The position numbers and the translations under genes were made by a program. Below, piece by piece: positions 34,820-43,754 of a DNA stretch of 64,000 bases (its first letter is position 1; every line of letters begins with the position of its first letter). The notes under the pieces were generated by a model, which saw nothing but the letters and a program-made list of their open reading frames with translations, made no database searches and was not told the DNA's origin. This DNA comes from DUOX01 sp050944015 (lineage in GTDB: Bacteria > Bacillota > Clostridia > Oscillospirales > Oscillospiraceae): the NCBI GenBank assembly GCA_050944015.1, contig JBMNQG010000005.1, forward strand, positions 1 to 64,000. Reading direction: 5' to 3'.

Positions 34820-36661
34820 TCATAAAAGATTAAAACCTGCCTCCTGAGCGTCCTCTTTTATCATCATTGCCTTGTAAAGGCGGTAGTAGCGCCCTTTTAA
34901 TGCCATTAGCTCCTCATGGCTGCCCTTTTCCACAATGCCCTGGTCTTCTATGAGGAGGATGAGGTCGGCGTTGCGTATGGTGGAAAGCCGGTGTGCTATG
35001 ATAAAAGAGGTTCGCCCTTTAAGCACATGGCTGATGGCATTCTGGATGAGATGCTCGGTTTCGGTGTCGATGGAGCTGGTGGCCTCGTCCAGTATGAAAA
35101 TCGGCGGGTCGGCTATAATAGCCCTGGCAAAAGAGATAAGCTGCTTTTCCCCTGTGGAAAGGCGGTCGCCCCCCTCCCCTACTTCCGTGTCAATTCCCTT
35201 TTCCAGCTTTTCGATTACTGTATCGGCGGACACAAGCTTAACCGCCCGCTGTATTTCCTCCTCCGTCGCGCCGGGATTGCCGTAGAGGATATTGTCTCTT
35301 ATGGTGCCTGAAAACAGGTGGGGCGTTTGCTGAACGTACCCCAGATTGCTGTGGAGCCAGTTGAGGCTGCGCTCACGGTAATCTACGCCGTCTATTAAAA
35401 TCCGTCCCCGTGTGGGCTCGAAGAATCGGCAGATCAGGTTCACCAGTGTGCTCTTGCCGGCGCCCGTTTCACCGACAATAGCAACGGTGGTGCCGGCAGG
35501 AATATCCAGATTTATGTCCTTCAGCACATAGTCGTCATCCGCGGCGTCGGGGTACCTGAACCACACGTTCTCAAAGCGTATGTCGCCCTTAATTGGCGGA
35601 TAATTTTCGGGCTTGGGGTTGAATATGTCCCCGTACTTTTCCTCAATCTCCGGGGTGTCAGAAATAGTGACGGGCTGCTCCAGCAGGGCAAAAACCCGCT
35701 CGATATTGACCTGCGCTGCCATGAATTCGGAGAACATGCCCGCCACCTGAGTCAGAGGCTCCATAACGGCTATGGCATAGGCAATAAAGGCGGAGAGTAT
35801 TCCAAAATCCATTGTGTCTTTAATGACCATGGCTCCGCTTCGGTAAAGGACCATCGCCACAGTAACGGAACTGAGGAGCGTGATAATTGGCAGGTACACG
35901 GCGTTCAGCCGGGTGGAGCGCAGGGATGCCCTGTACATGTCCGAGGTGATGCCCTCAAATTCCGCGCAGTTCTTCTCCTCGATTACCAGTGTTTTCGAGG
36001 TTTTTGCCCCGTTTATGCTCTCGTTGAAGGAGCTGGTAATCCGGGAGTTTACCCTCCTCATTTCACGGTTCGCCTGGAGGATTTTAGGCTGAAATATGGA
36101 TGTTACAATGAGCATCAGCGGCACAATGCACAGCACGGTCAGTGCCATCCTAACGTTTAAAACGAACATGGACACGAGAATGCCGAGTATATAGAAGATA
36201 TTCCAGACCATGTGAATGGAGCCCCAGGCTATCATCGCGCTTATCCTGTTGGTGTCGCTCATAACCCGGGCAAGAATATAGCCCACTGACGTCTGGTTGT
36301 AAAAGGACAGCGGCAGCTTCTGGAGGTGGATGAAGCAGGCGTGTTTCAACAGCTTACCCGTGTTCATTTCTATGACCATGCAATGCCGCGCGTATAGGAC
36401 CGTGGTCAGAGTCTGAAATAAAATCACCGAAATATAGACAAGGGTAAACCTGCCCAGGCCAACGACAGCCCGGGGCACCACAAAGTGGTTTACCGCATAG
36501 CTGGTAAACAGCGGGATTGAGGCGTCAATGGCTGCGGACAGAACCATCATGAATACTACAAAGGCTATGCGGCCCCAAACCGGCTTCAGGAAGGGCAGCA
36601 GCTTTGTCCATATTTTCAGGTCCAGGCGCTGGGAGACCCGAGCATCTTCAAAATCACTCAC
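34820..36661 (-). CDS. ABC multidrug exporter half-transporter, consensus Walker B subunit
   Basis: A 613-residue half-transporter with six N-terminal transmembrane helices and a C-terminal nucleotide-binding domain: Walker A GETGAGKST, Walker B FILDEATSSID with the catalytic Glu, and the switch histidine in FIIAHRL. Its signature loop reads LSTGEKQ instead of LSGGQ. The start is taken as the GTG at 36661, which has GGAGG 8 nt upstream and overlaps the TGA of the partner gene; the ATG at 36676 lies 5' of that ribosome binding site. It pairs with the next gene as a heterodimeric exporter of the LmrCD/BmrCD type. Confidence 0.88.
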   Translation of the reverse strand: MSDFEDARVSQRLDLKIWTKLLPFLKPVWGRIAFVVFMMVLSAAIDASIPLFTSYAVNHFVVPRAVVGLGRFTLVYISVILFQTLTTVLYARHCMVIEMNTGKLLKHACFIHLQKLPLSFYNQTSVGYILARVMSDTNRISAMIAWGSIHMVWNIFYILGILVSMFVLNVRMALTVLCIVPLMLIVTSIFQPKILQANREMRRVNSRITSSFNESINGAKTSKTLVIEEKNCAEFEGITSDMYRASLRSTRLNAVYLPIITLLSSVTVAMVLYRSGAMVIKDTMDFGILSAFIAYAIAVMEPLTQVAGMFSEFMAAQVNIERVFALLEQPVTISDTPEIEEKYGDIFNPKPENYPPIKGDIRFENVWFRYPDAADDDYVLKDINLDIPAGTTVAIVGETGAGKSTLVNLICRFFEPTRGRILIDGVDYRERSLNWLHSNLGYVQQTPHLFSGTIRDNILYGNPGATEEEIQRAVKLVSADTVIEKLEKGIDTEVGEGGDRLSTGEKQLISFARAIIADPPIFILDEATSSIDTETEHLIQNAISHVLKGRTSFIIAHRLSTIRNADLILLIEDQGIVEKGSHEELMALKGRYYRLYKAMMIKEDAQEAGFNLL

Positions 36662-38474
36662 GGTCTTCACCTCCATCCTTTATAAGACCCGCATCCGACT
36701 GCATCTGATATACCCGGCGGTATATGCCCTCCTGTGCTATAAGCTCCCTGTGGGTGCCGGACTGGACTATGCGTCCCTTATCCATAACAAGTATCTTGTC
36801 AGCCTGCATAAGAGTGTTTATGCGGTGGGATATAAGTATCACCGTGGCGCCGCTGGTGTTTTCACGCAGGGATTCCCGGATTTTGGCGTCGGTCTCCATA
36901 TCCACCGCGGACATGGAATCGTCAAAAACCAGGATGGGGCATTCCATCATGAGAGTGCGGGCAATGGCAATGCGCTGTTTCTGGCCGCCAGAAAGGGTGA
37001 CTCCCCGCTCCCCGACCATGGTGTCATAGCCTTCCCGGAAGCTGGATATGTTTTCGTCCACGGCGGCTATGCCCGCCGCCCGGCGGATGCGCTCAAAATC
37101 CGGTCGCTTTGCGGCTATCGCAATGTTTTCTCGAACAGTCTTGGAGAATAAAAAGGGCTCCTGCAGGACGAGCCCGATATTCCGGCGGAGATAGTAGCGG
37201 TTTATATCCCGTACGTCAATGCCGCCGATGGTAATCCTGCCGCTGTCAGGCTCGTACAGCCGGTTTATCAGGTAGGTTACCGTGGACTTGCCCGAACCCG
37301 TGGCGCCCAGAATTCCCACGGTGGTGCCCTTTTCAATTGTAAAATTCAAATCGTGCAGAACCTTCTGTCCGCCGTAGGAAAAGCTGACGTTTTCTAATTT
37401 GATGTCACCGTGCAGGTCGGGGGTTAAGGCGTCCGGCTCCTGGGGCTCGGCGGGAGCGTCCAGAATGTCCCGGATACGGTCAATGGACACATCTGCCTTG
37501 GAAAACTCTGAAAGGGTGCGGCCCAGGCTTCTCACCGGCCAGGAGAGGGTATGGCTGTAGCTGATAAAGACCAGCAGCTCGCCCAGGGTCATCTTGCCCG
37601 TTGCCGCAAGATACGCTCCGGCGCAGACTACGGCAAGTATCTGGGCTCCGGTGGCGAAGTCCCCTATGCCCCAGAACAGGCCGAAGGTGTAGCCCAAATC
37701 TATCCACTTATTGGTGAAAACTTCGTTTTTCTCCTCAAAAACCCGCCGTTCCCGCTGTTCCCGGCCGAAAGCCCTGACAACCCTCACTCCTGTGAGGTTT
37801 TCCTGTATCGTTACCATCAGGTCGCCTTCCGCCTCGTCGGCTTTTCGGAACTGGCGCCCGATTTTGCCGTAAAACAAGGCGGAATACAGTATAATTGCCG
37901 GAATAAAGGCTGTGCATATAATGGCCATTGTCACGTTCATGGAGAACATGAGGACAAGGGCCACAGTGATGAGGATTACAGTCCGGATTACCTCCAGAAG
38001 CTGGGCAGAGATGAAATTCCGCACCGTTTCAACGTCAGAGGTGCAGCGCTGGATAATGTCGCCGGTCTGGTTTTCCGTATGCCAGGAAAAGGGCAGATAC
38101 TGTATATGGCGGAAAAGCGTGTCCCGCAGGTTTTTGGTAAAGTTTTCCGTCCCTTGGGATATGGTCATCCGGGAGACGTAGTTGAATATCCCGGAGACAA
38201 GGGCGCATATGACCACGCCCAAGGCGCAAAAATACAGATGAGAGCGCAAAAACTCGCGCCCTCCCAAAGCCTCCAGAGCGGAGACGACAAAGGCAGGCAG
38301 GCTCGCCTCTTCGGTTCCAATTACAGAGTCAACTGTAAAGCGGATAATTTGCGGTGTCAGGAAGCTGAAAATAATGCTCAAGGAGGAGGCAAAAAGCGCA
38401 ATTACAAAGCAGTGCCGCCCGTTTCTGGCAAAACCGTACAGCAAGCCAGCTGTGGTCTGCTTTTTCACTTTCAT
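36654..38474 (-). CDS. ABC multidrug exporter half-transporter, degenerate Walker B subunit
   Basis: A 606-residue partner of the preceding protein, with six transmembrane helices then an NBD: Walker A GATGSGKST, canonical signature LSGGQKQR, and Walker B LVFDDSMSAVD, where Asp replaces the catalytic Glu. Together with the LSTGE of the partner this gives one consensus and one degenerate ATP site, the hallmark of heterodimeric exporters. The ATG follows AGGAGG by 7 nt. It is the first gene of the pair. Confidence 0.88.
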   Translation of the reverse strand: MKVKKQTTAGLLYGFARNGRHCFVIALFASSLSIIFSFLTPQIIRFTVDSVIGTEEASLPAFVVSALEALGGREFLRSHLYFCALGVVICALVSGIFNYVSRMTISQGTENFTKNLRDTLFRHIQYLPFSWHTENQTGDIIQRCTSDVETVRNFISAQLLEVIRTVILITVALVLMFSMNVTMAIICTAFIPAIILYSALFYGKIGRQFRKADEAEGDLMVTIQENLTGVRVVRAFGREQRERRVFEEKNEVFTNKWIDLGYTFGLFWGIGDFATGAQILAVVCAGAYLAATGKMTLGELLVFISYSHTLSWPVRSLGRTLSEFSKADVSIDRIRDILDAPAEPQEPDALTPDLHGDIKLENVSFSYGGQKVLHDLNFTIEKGTTVGILGATGSGKSTVTYLINRLYEPDSGRITIGGIDVRDINRYYLRRNIGLVLQEPFLFSKTVRENIAIAAKRPDFERIRRAAGIAAVDENISSFREGYDTMVGERGVTLSGGQKQRIAIARTLMMECPILVFDDSMSAVDMETDAKIRESLRENTSGATVILISHRINTLMQADKILVMDKGRIVQSGTHRELIAQEGIYRRVYQMQSDAGLIKDGGEDRE

Positions 38475-38630
38475 ACTCTTACCTCCTGTCCTTAAGAATG
38501 CATGAGATTATACATAAAGAGCGCCGCGCAAAAATGGCGCAGCCCGCTTCCGCTTCTTCCGCCTCTATTTTGTCACAACAAGCATGTAAATGCAAGCCGG
38601 ACAATATAAACCGTTATTGGCAATATTACA

Positions 38631-38663
38631 AATACCTCCGTGATTACATATCACGGAGGTATT
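38631..38663 (-). terminator. Terminator after upp
   Basis: A 13-bp perfect stem, AATACCTCCGTGA (38631-38643) with TCACGGAGGTATT (38651-38663), lies 19 bp past the upp stop, with a T-rich flank on the minus strand. The stem resembles the one at 24555-24582. The 150 bp towards the ABC gene hold no visible gene. Confidence 0.75.
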
Positions 38664-38681
38664 ATTATAAAGATTTAAACC

Positions 38682-39311
38682 TTATTTGGTTCCGAAAATC
38701 CTGTCGCCTGCATCTCCCAGGCCGGGCACGATGTATCCGTGGTCGTTCAGTCTTTCATCCACGGCGGCCACAAAGATTTCAACGTCAGGATGCTCAGACA
38801 TCATGCGCTCTATCCCCTCCGGCGCGGTAATTATGCTCATGAGCTTTATATGCTTGCATCCGTATTCCTTGATAAACTTAACCGCCGCGGCAGCAGAGCC
38901 GCCAGTCGCCAGCATGGGGTCTACGATTATTACGTCGCGCTCGGCAATGTCGTTAGGCATCTTGCAGTAATACTTTACGGGCTCCAGCGTTTCCGGGTCG
39001 CGGTAAATCCCTATATGACCCACCTTGGCGTTTGGAACCAGGGAAAGCATACCTTCCACCATTCCAAGCCCCGCCCTGAGTATAGGCACCAACGCCAGCT
39101 TCTTGCCGGCGATCCGCTTCACCACGGCAGGTGCTAAGGGCGTGTTTATCTCTACTTCTTCAACGGGCAGGTCGCGGGTGGCCTCATAGCACATCAGCAT
39201 GGCTATTTCCGATACGATTTCACGGAATTCCTTTACGCTGGTGTTGGCATCCCTGATAACGGAAAGTTTATGAAGAATAAGCGGGTGGTCCAATACATGC
39301 AGTTTGCTCAT
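38682..39311 (-). CDS. upp: Uracil phosphoribosyltransferase
   Basis: Salvages uracil to UMP using PRPP. The 209-residue protein is the normal length and starts MSKLHVLDHPLILHKLSVIR. The PRPP-binding motif is VIIVDPMLATGGSAAAAV, and the uracil-binding C-terminus is GYIVPGLGDAGDRIFGTK. It is the last gene after tsaE and tsaB on the minus strand, 20 bp from tsaB. It links to the de novo pyr operon 3 kb away. Confidence 0.97.
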   Translation of the reverse strand: MSKLHVLDHPLILHKLSVIRDANTSVKEFREIVSEIAMLMCYEATRDLPVEEVEINTPLAPAVVKRIAGKKLALVPILRAGLGMVEGMLSLVPNAKVGHIGIYRDPETLEPVKYYCKMPNDIAERDVIIVDPMLATGGSAAAAVKFIKEYGCKHIKLMSIITAPEGIERMMSEHPDVEIFVAAVDERLNDHGYIVPGLGDAGDRIFGTK

Positions 39312-39331
39312 ACAATTCTTCCTCCGTATTT

Positions 39332-40024
39332 TTATTTCATCCGCTCCTGCCGCTCACGCTCAGCCTGGGAGAGCCGCAGATATTGGGGCAGCAGCTCCCC
39401 TGCGGTGCCGGGCTTCTTATCCAGCGAAGCCATGGCCACGCCCCAGGCGCTCTGATAAAGCATCGGCTCGGGTGGCAAAAGGGTGGGTAGTTCAAATTTT
39501 TTCAGGTAATTATAACACAGCTTTGCGCCATCGCCAATGATGAAAATTATTTTTTTATATTTTTTAACATCTTCGGCCAATTCATCCAGTGAAATTGCAC
39601 GGTCTGCACACAACCTGCGGGGCCTGCCCTCCGCGAACTCAAAGAGGGCGTTGTACACCTGATTTCTCCGGGCATCCATCACCGGGCATATAATGGCCCC
39701 CTCAGGAGCCGCCGCACCGTGCCAGGCCATTGCCTCCAGCGTGGATACTCCCAAAGCGGGCTTGTCCTTCGCCCAGGCCAATCCCTTCGCCACGGATATC
39801 CCTATCCGCACACCTGTAAAGGAACCGGGGCCCATTGCCACTGCTATCAGGTCCACGTCATCAAGGCTTACCTCGTTATTCCTCAACATGTCCTGAATCA
39901 TTGGCAGCAGGGTGCGGCTGTGGGTAAGCCCGCTGTTCTGATAGTATTGAGAAATCAGCTCCCCGTCCCTGCACAGGGCTGCTGACGCGGATTTAGCCGT
40001 TGATTCCAGGGCAAGCACAAGCAT
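39332..40024 (-). CDS. tsaB: tRNA threonylcarbamoyladenosine biosynthesis protein TsaB
   Basis: Scaffold subunit of the TsaB-TsaD-TsaE complex that makes t6A37 on tRNAs. The 230-residue ASKHA-fold protein starts LVLALESTAKSASAALCRDG and shows HSRTLLPMIQDML and AVAMGPGSFTGVRIGI. It follows tsaE by 3 bp. tsaD and rimI, frequent neighbours elsewhere, are not in this window. Confidence 0.95.
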   Translation of the reverse strand: MLVLALESTAKSASAALCRDGELISQYYQNSGLTHSRTLLPMIQDMLRNNEVSLDDVDLIAVAMGPGSFTGVRIGISVAKGLAWAKDKPALGVSTLEAMAWHGAAAPEGAIICPVMDARRNQVYNALFEFAEGRPRRLCADRAISLDELAEDVKKYKKIIFIIGDGAKLCYNYLKKFELPTLLPPEPMLYQSAWGVAMASLDKKPGTAGELLPQYLRLSQAERERQERMK

Positions 40025-40027
40025 GAT

Positions 40028-40441
40028 TTACGCCCCCTCTATACTTATCCTGCGCCGGTTGTCCGAGAGCTTTTCTATCCGGACAACCACCTCGTCGCCG
40101 TAAAAGGCGTCCTGAACCTTTTCGCTCCATTCGACGGCGCAGATACCGCTGCGGGCCAGGTAATCCTCCCAGCCAATGTTGAAAAGCTCGTCGGCGCCGC
40201 TCAGGCGGTACATGTCGAAATGGAAAAGGTCCACTTCTCCCTGGTATTCGTTGACTATGGTAAAAGTAGGGCTGGAAACCCGGCAGTTAAGCCCCAAACC
40301 CCGGGCCATTCCCCGGACAAAGGCGGTCTTCCCCGCCCCCAGGTCGCCGTAAAGGGCGACAACGGCGCCGGGCAAAAGCCTCCTGGCCAGTTCTGCGCCC
40401 GCCTGCTCGGTCTCCTCTTCGCTGTTTGTTATTATCGTCAT
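40028..40441 (-). CDS. tsaE: tRNA threonylcarbamoyladenosine biosynthesis ATPase TsaE
   Basis: A 137-residue ATPase needed for the t6A synthesis cycle. Walker A is YGDLGAGKTAFVRGMARGLG, followed by the switch segment VSSPTFTIVNEYQG and the conserved HFDMYRL and VEWSEKV. The frame is open far upstream, but the start at 40441 (MTIITNSEEETEQAG) gives the family's usual protein. It is the first gene of tsaE-tsaB-upp. Confidence 0.95.
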   Translation of the reverse strand: MTIITNSEEETEQAGAELARRLLPGAVVALYGDLGAGKTAFVRGMARGLGLNCRVSSPTFTIVNEYQGEVDLFHFDMYRLSGADELFNIGWEDYLARSGICAVEWSEKVQDAFYGDEVVVRIEKLSDNRRRISIEGA

Positions 40442-40509
40442 AAAGCATACCTGCCTTAAAGTACTGGAATGATACACACAATGTAGTAAGTATATCACTA
40501 AAATGGCAA

Positions 40510-40538
40510 TTGCGTAAAGACCATAGTTATGATAGAAT
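40510..40538 (+). promoter_or_regulatory. Promoter of the rodA-type gene
   Basis: TTGCGT (40510-40515) and TAGAAT (40533-40538) are 17 bp apart, 37 bp upstream of the GTG start. Confidence 0.55.
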
Positions 40539-40574
40539 AATATAGTTTGAAATATACAGGGGGGTGGTACGTGA

Positions 40575-41723
40575 GTGAAAAAAGCCTGGCTTTTTATCCG
40601 CAATTTTTTCAAACGCGCGGACATGCTTCTTTTTGCCCTTTGCACTATATGCACTGTTTTCGGCATTGTTTTAATTTCAAGTGCCACTCTCACATACGGA
40701 AACCCTACTAAATATATTATTGTCCAAACCCTGGCGTATTTTATAGGCGTTGCCCTTTTTGTGATGCTCACAATAATTGATATTGACATTATTGCGGACA
40801 AGTGGGCCTTTCTTTTTGTTTTCAATATCTTTTTCCTCCTGCTGCTAATCCCCTTCGGCGTCGGCGCTGAGGAGACGGGCAACAGGGGCTGGCTTCGGTT
40901 TCTGGGCATCGGGATTCAGCCCTCAGAGGTTGTAAAAGTCGTCTATATAGTGCTGATGGCAAAACACATCAGCTATCTTAAGGAATACAGGAAACTTAAC
41001 TCGCCCTTTTCAATTGCCCAGCTTGTTTTGCATTTCGGCTTCATGTTCGGACTCATAGTCTTTGTATCCGACGACCTGGGCAGCGCCCTGGTGTTCCTCT
41101 TTATATTCTTAATCATGCTTTTTGTCGCGGGCGTCAAGCTGTACTGGTTTGCCATCGGAGGCGCTGTTGTTGCCGCCCTTACCCCCTTTGTGTGGAACAA
41201 TTTCCTCTCCACCAACCAGAAGGAGAGAATTCTGGCCCCCTACGTCAGCAGCATTGACCCCACCGGATACGGCATCAAATGGCAGTCCAACCAGAGCAAG
41301 CTTGCTCTTGCCAGCGGCCAGCTTACCGGCACGGGTTTGTATAATGGCCCCCAAACCCAGTCAAATGCCCTTTCCCAGAAGCACACGGACTTTATTTTCT
41401 CCGTTGCCGGGGAAGAACTGGGCATGATAGCCTGCTGCGTAATAATTCTGCTTCTGCTTTTAATAGTTATCCGCTGCGTCTATATCGGCATCAAGTCCAG
41501 AAACACCATGAACATGCTTGTCTGCTTTGGCGTGGCGTCGGTCATCTTTTTCCAGACCTTTGAAAACATAGGCATGTGCATAGGCATTACCCCGGTCATT
41601 GGAATAACACTCCCCTTCTTCAGCTACGGAGGCTCCTCCCTGTTCTCCCTGTTCGCCGCCATGGGACTTGTCTCAGGCATTAAATTCCGTCCCAAGCCCG
41701 AACGGTTCCACAGCAACTTTTAG
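40575..41723 (+). CDS. rodA: SEDS-family peptidoglycan polymerase, RodA type
   Basis: A 382-residue membrane protein with about ten transmembrane helices of the FtsW/RodA/SpoVE family. It shows GNRGWLRFLGIGIQPSEVVK, the large-loop region KHTDFIFSVAGEELG, and the C-terminal signature TLPFFSYGGSSLFSLFAAMG. These proteins polymerise lipid II glycan strands, with a class B PBP partner. The start is GTG at 40575 after a G-run. It is a single gene; with no division genes nearby, RodA (elongation) is the best guess but SpoVE or FtsW cannot be excluded. Confidence 0.85.
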   Translation: MKKAWLFIRNFFKRADMLLFALCTICTVFGIVLISSATLTYGNPTKYIIVQTLAYFIGVALFVMLTIIDIDIIADKWAFLFVFNIFFLLLLIPFGVGAEETGNRGWLRFLGIGIQPSEVVKVVYIVLMAKHISYLKEYRKLNSPFSIAQLVLHFGFMFGLIVFVSDDLGSALVFLFIFLIMLFVAGVKLYWFAIGGAVVAALTPFVWNNFLSTNQKERILAPYVSSIDPTGYGIKWQSNQSKLALASGQLTGTGLYNGPQTQSNALSQKHTDFIFSVAGEELGMIACCVIILLLLLIVIRCVYIGIKSRNTMNMLVCFGVASVIFFQTFENIGMCIGITPVIGITLPFFSYGGSSLFSLFAAMGLVSGIKFRPKPERFHSNF

Positions 41724-41742
41724 AGAAACAAATCATGATATT

Positions 41743-41770
41743 GCCCCGGTACTGACCGGGGCATTTATAT
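41743..41770. terminator. Terminator between rodA and pyrI
   Basis: An 8-bp stem, GCCCCGGT (41743-41750) and ACCGGGGC (41755-41762), with loop ACTG, is followed by ATTTATATT. It serves the convergent rodA and pyr operon ends. Confidence 0.75.
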
Positions 41771-41779
41771 TGGCCTTTT

Positions 41780-42205
41780 TCAATCCCCGCCCTTGGCCGG
41801 CGCCTCGCAGTATATACAACGGTAGGCGCAGGATTCCTTGTCCACAAGCCGGAAAATCTGGTCGATTTCCTGCTCCGTTGTAGTAATGCAGCGGGGGTTT
41901 TTGCATTTGAGTATGTTTTTCAGCTCCTGGGGAGGCTCAAGTTTCATTTTTTTCATTACTTTCTCGTCTCTGACTATGTTGACCGTTATATGAGGGTCCA
42001 GATAGCCCAGCACGTTCAAATCCACGTCAATTATCTCGTCGATTTTGATAATGTCCTTTTTCCCGTACTTGGTGCTTCTCACGTTCTTAATAATGGCAAC
42101 GCAGCTGTCGAGCCTGTCCAGCTGAAGATAATGGTAGATTTCCATGCTCCTGCCCGCGGCAATGTGGTCTATTACAATGCCGTTTCTCACGCCGTCAATG
42201 TTCAT
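41780..42205 (-). CDS. pyrI: Aspartate carbamoyltransferase regulatory chain
   Basis: Allosteric subunit of ATCase, 141 residues. The N-terminal effector-binding part is MNIDGVRNGIVIDHIAAGRS. The C-terminal zinc domain keeps four cysteines, CKNPRC then CAYRCIYC. The start at 42205 overlaps the pyrB stop (ATGA). It is the last gene of the pyr operon. The presence of PyrI implies nucleotide feedback on the first committed step. Confidence 0.95.
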   Translation of the reverse strand: MNIDGVRNGIVIDHIAAGRSMEIYHYLQLDRLDSCVAIIKNVRSTKYGKKDIIKIDEIIDVDLNVLGYLDPHITVNIVRDEKVMKKMKLEPPQELKNILKCKNPRCITTTEQEIDQIFRLVDKESCAYRCIYCEAPAKGGD

Positions 42206-43116
42206 TTCTGCACCTCCAGCAGCATCATGATGAGGGCCATGCGGATAAACTTGCCGTATTTCACCTGCTTGAAATAGCACGCTCTGGGGTCATCGTCCAC
42301 TTTGACAGATATTTCATTTACTCGTGGCAGCGGGTGCAAAATGGCCAAATCGGGCTTTGTGTTCTTCAGCTTATCCGGGTCGAGTATGAAGCTGTCCTTA
42401 AGGCGTATGTAATCTGCCTCGTTAAAGAAGCGCTCCTTCTGGACCCTGGTCATATAGAGAATATCCAGCTCTGGAAGGGCGGACTCCAAATCCTGCGTTT
42501 CAATCCACTCAACATTTTTCTTTTCAAGCACGTGGCGCACGTAGCCCGGCAGTCGAAGCTCTTCCGGAGAAATGAGGATGAACTTTACATCTTCATAGCA
42601 GGACATGGCGGTTATCAGGGAGTGGACGGTGCGGCCGAATTTCAGGTCTCCGCAAAGGCCTATGGTGAGGTTATCCAGCCTCCCCTTTTCCCGGTGTATG
42701 GTTAGCAGGTCGGTAAGGGTTTGCGTGGGGTGATTGTGCCCGCCGTCCCCGGCGTTTATTATGGGCACACTGGAGCGCTGGGATGCCAGCAGGGGCGCTC
42801 CCTCCTTGGGGTGACGCATGGCAATGATGTCCGCGTAGCAGCACACAGTGCGTATCGTGTCCGAAACGCTCTCCCCTTTTGCCACCGAGCTGGACTCGGC
42901 CTGGGAAAAGCCCAAAACGGCCCCGCCCAAATCCAGCATGGCGGCCTCGAAACTAAGGCGCGTCCTTGTGCTGGGCTCAAAAAACAGCGTCGCCAGCTTT
43001 TCCCCCCTGCAGACCTGGGCATAGTCCTGCGGATGGCTCATAATGTCCTCGGCCAGCAAAATAAGACCTTCAATTTCCTCCGTGGTCAGGTCGGCAATGT
43101 CGATAAGATGCCTCAT
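42202..43116 (-). CDS. pyrB: Aspartate carbamoyltransferase catalytic chain
   Basis: Forms N-carbamoylaspartate, 304 residues. The carbamoyl-phosphate site is FFEPSTRTRLSFEAAM, and other marks are NAGDGGHNHPTQTLTDL and HPLPRVNEI. The start is at 43116 (MRHLIDIADLTTEE), overlapping the pyrE TGA by 4 nt with AAAGGA 8 nt upstream; the ATG at 43137 is an unneeded extension. Confidence 0.96.
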   Translation of the reverse strand: MRHLIDIADLTTEEIEGLILLAEDIMSHPQDYAQVCRGEKLATLFFEPSTRTRLSFEAAMLDLGGAVLGFSQAESSSVAKGESVSDTIRTVCCYADIIAMRHPKEGAPLLASQRSSVPIINAGDGGHNHPTQTLTDLLTIHREKGRLDNLTIGLCGDLKFGRTVHSLITAMSCYEDVKFILISPEELRLPGYVRHVLEKKNVEWIETQDLESALPELDILYMTRVQKERFFNEADYIRLKDSFILDPDKLKNTKPDLAILHPLPRVNEISVKVDDDPRACYFKQVKYGKFIRMALIMMLLEVQK

Positions 43117-43754
43117 TCCATCAGTCCTTTCATCCAACTGGTGTCCGTAGGGTTATCCCTAAAGGCAATGAGCCTTTTTACATCCTCCGGCTTTATATAG
43201 CCAAGCTCCGCCGCAAGCACAACCAGCGCGTCAAAATCAGTAAGGCTCACATGTTCAAGACCGGCCTGCGCCAGCCTTTCCCTGCTCTCTTTCATCCCGT
43301 ATGTAAATATGGACGCCACCCCCAAAACCTCGGCGCCGGCCTCTCTTATCGCCTCCGCCGCATCTATGGCGCTGCCGCCGGTGGACACAAGGTCTTCCAC
43401 CACCACGGTTTTCTGGCCAGGGGACAGCTTCCCCTCAATTCGGTTGCCCCTGCCGTGGTCCTTAGGGCTTGGGCGGACATATCCCATGGGCAGCCCCATC
43501 AGATGGGCGGCAATGGCTGCATGTGCTATGCCTGCGGTGGCCGTGCCCATGATGAGCTCGCATTCCGGCCAGGTGGCGGTAATCACCGCCGCAAGGGCCT
43601 GCTCTACCCTGCCTCGCACCGGGGGATTTGTGAGAATTAGGCGATTATCACAATAAATGGGGCTTTTTATTCCGCTTGCCCAGGTGAAAGGCTCGTCGGG
43701 CCGCAGAAAAACCGCCCCAATGGACAAAAGGTCCTGGGCAATCTGCCTTTTCAT
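43113..43754 (-). CDS. pyrE: Orotate phosphoribosyltransferase
   Basis: Converts orotate and PRPP to OMP; 213 residues. Seen are FTWASGIKSPIYCDNR, the PRPP loop TVVVEDLVSTGGSAI and the catalytic flexible loop PSPKDHGRGNRIEG. It overlaps pyrF by 4 nt and pyrB by 4 nt, so translation is coupled along the operon. Confidence 0.96.
   Translation of the reverse strand: MKRQIAQDLLSIGAVFLRPDEPFTWASGIKSPIYCDNRLILTNPPVRGRVEQALAAVITATWPECELIMGTATAGIAHAAIAAHLMGLPMGYVRPSPKDHGRGNRIEGKLSPGQKTVVVEDLVSTGGSAIDAAEAIREAGAEVLGVASIFTYGMKESRERLAQAGLEHVSLTDFDALVVLAAELGYIKPEDVKRLIAFRDNPTDTSWMKGLME

Noticed and set aside
40028..40909. A 293-residue form of TsaE with a long N-terminal extension
   Set aside because: The extension overlaps the divergent rodA gene and its promoter; the family start is at 40441.
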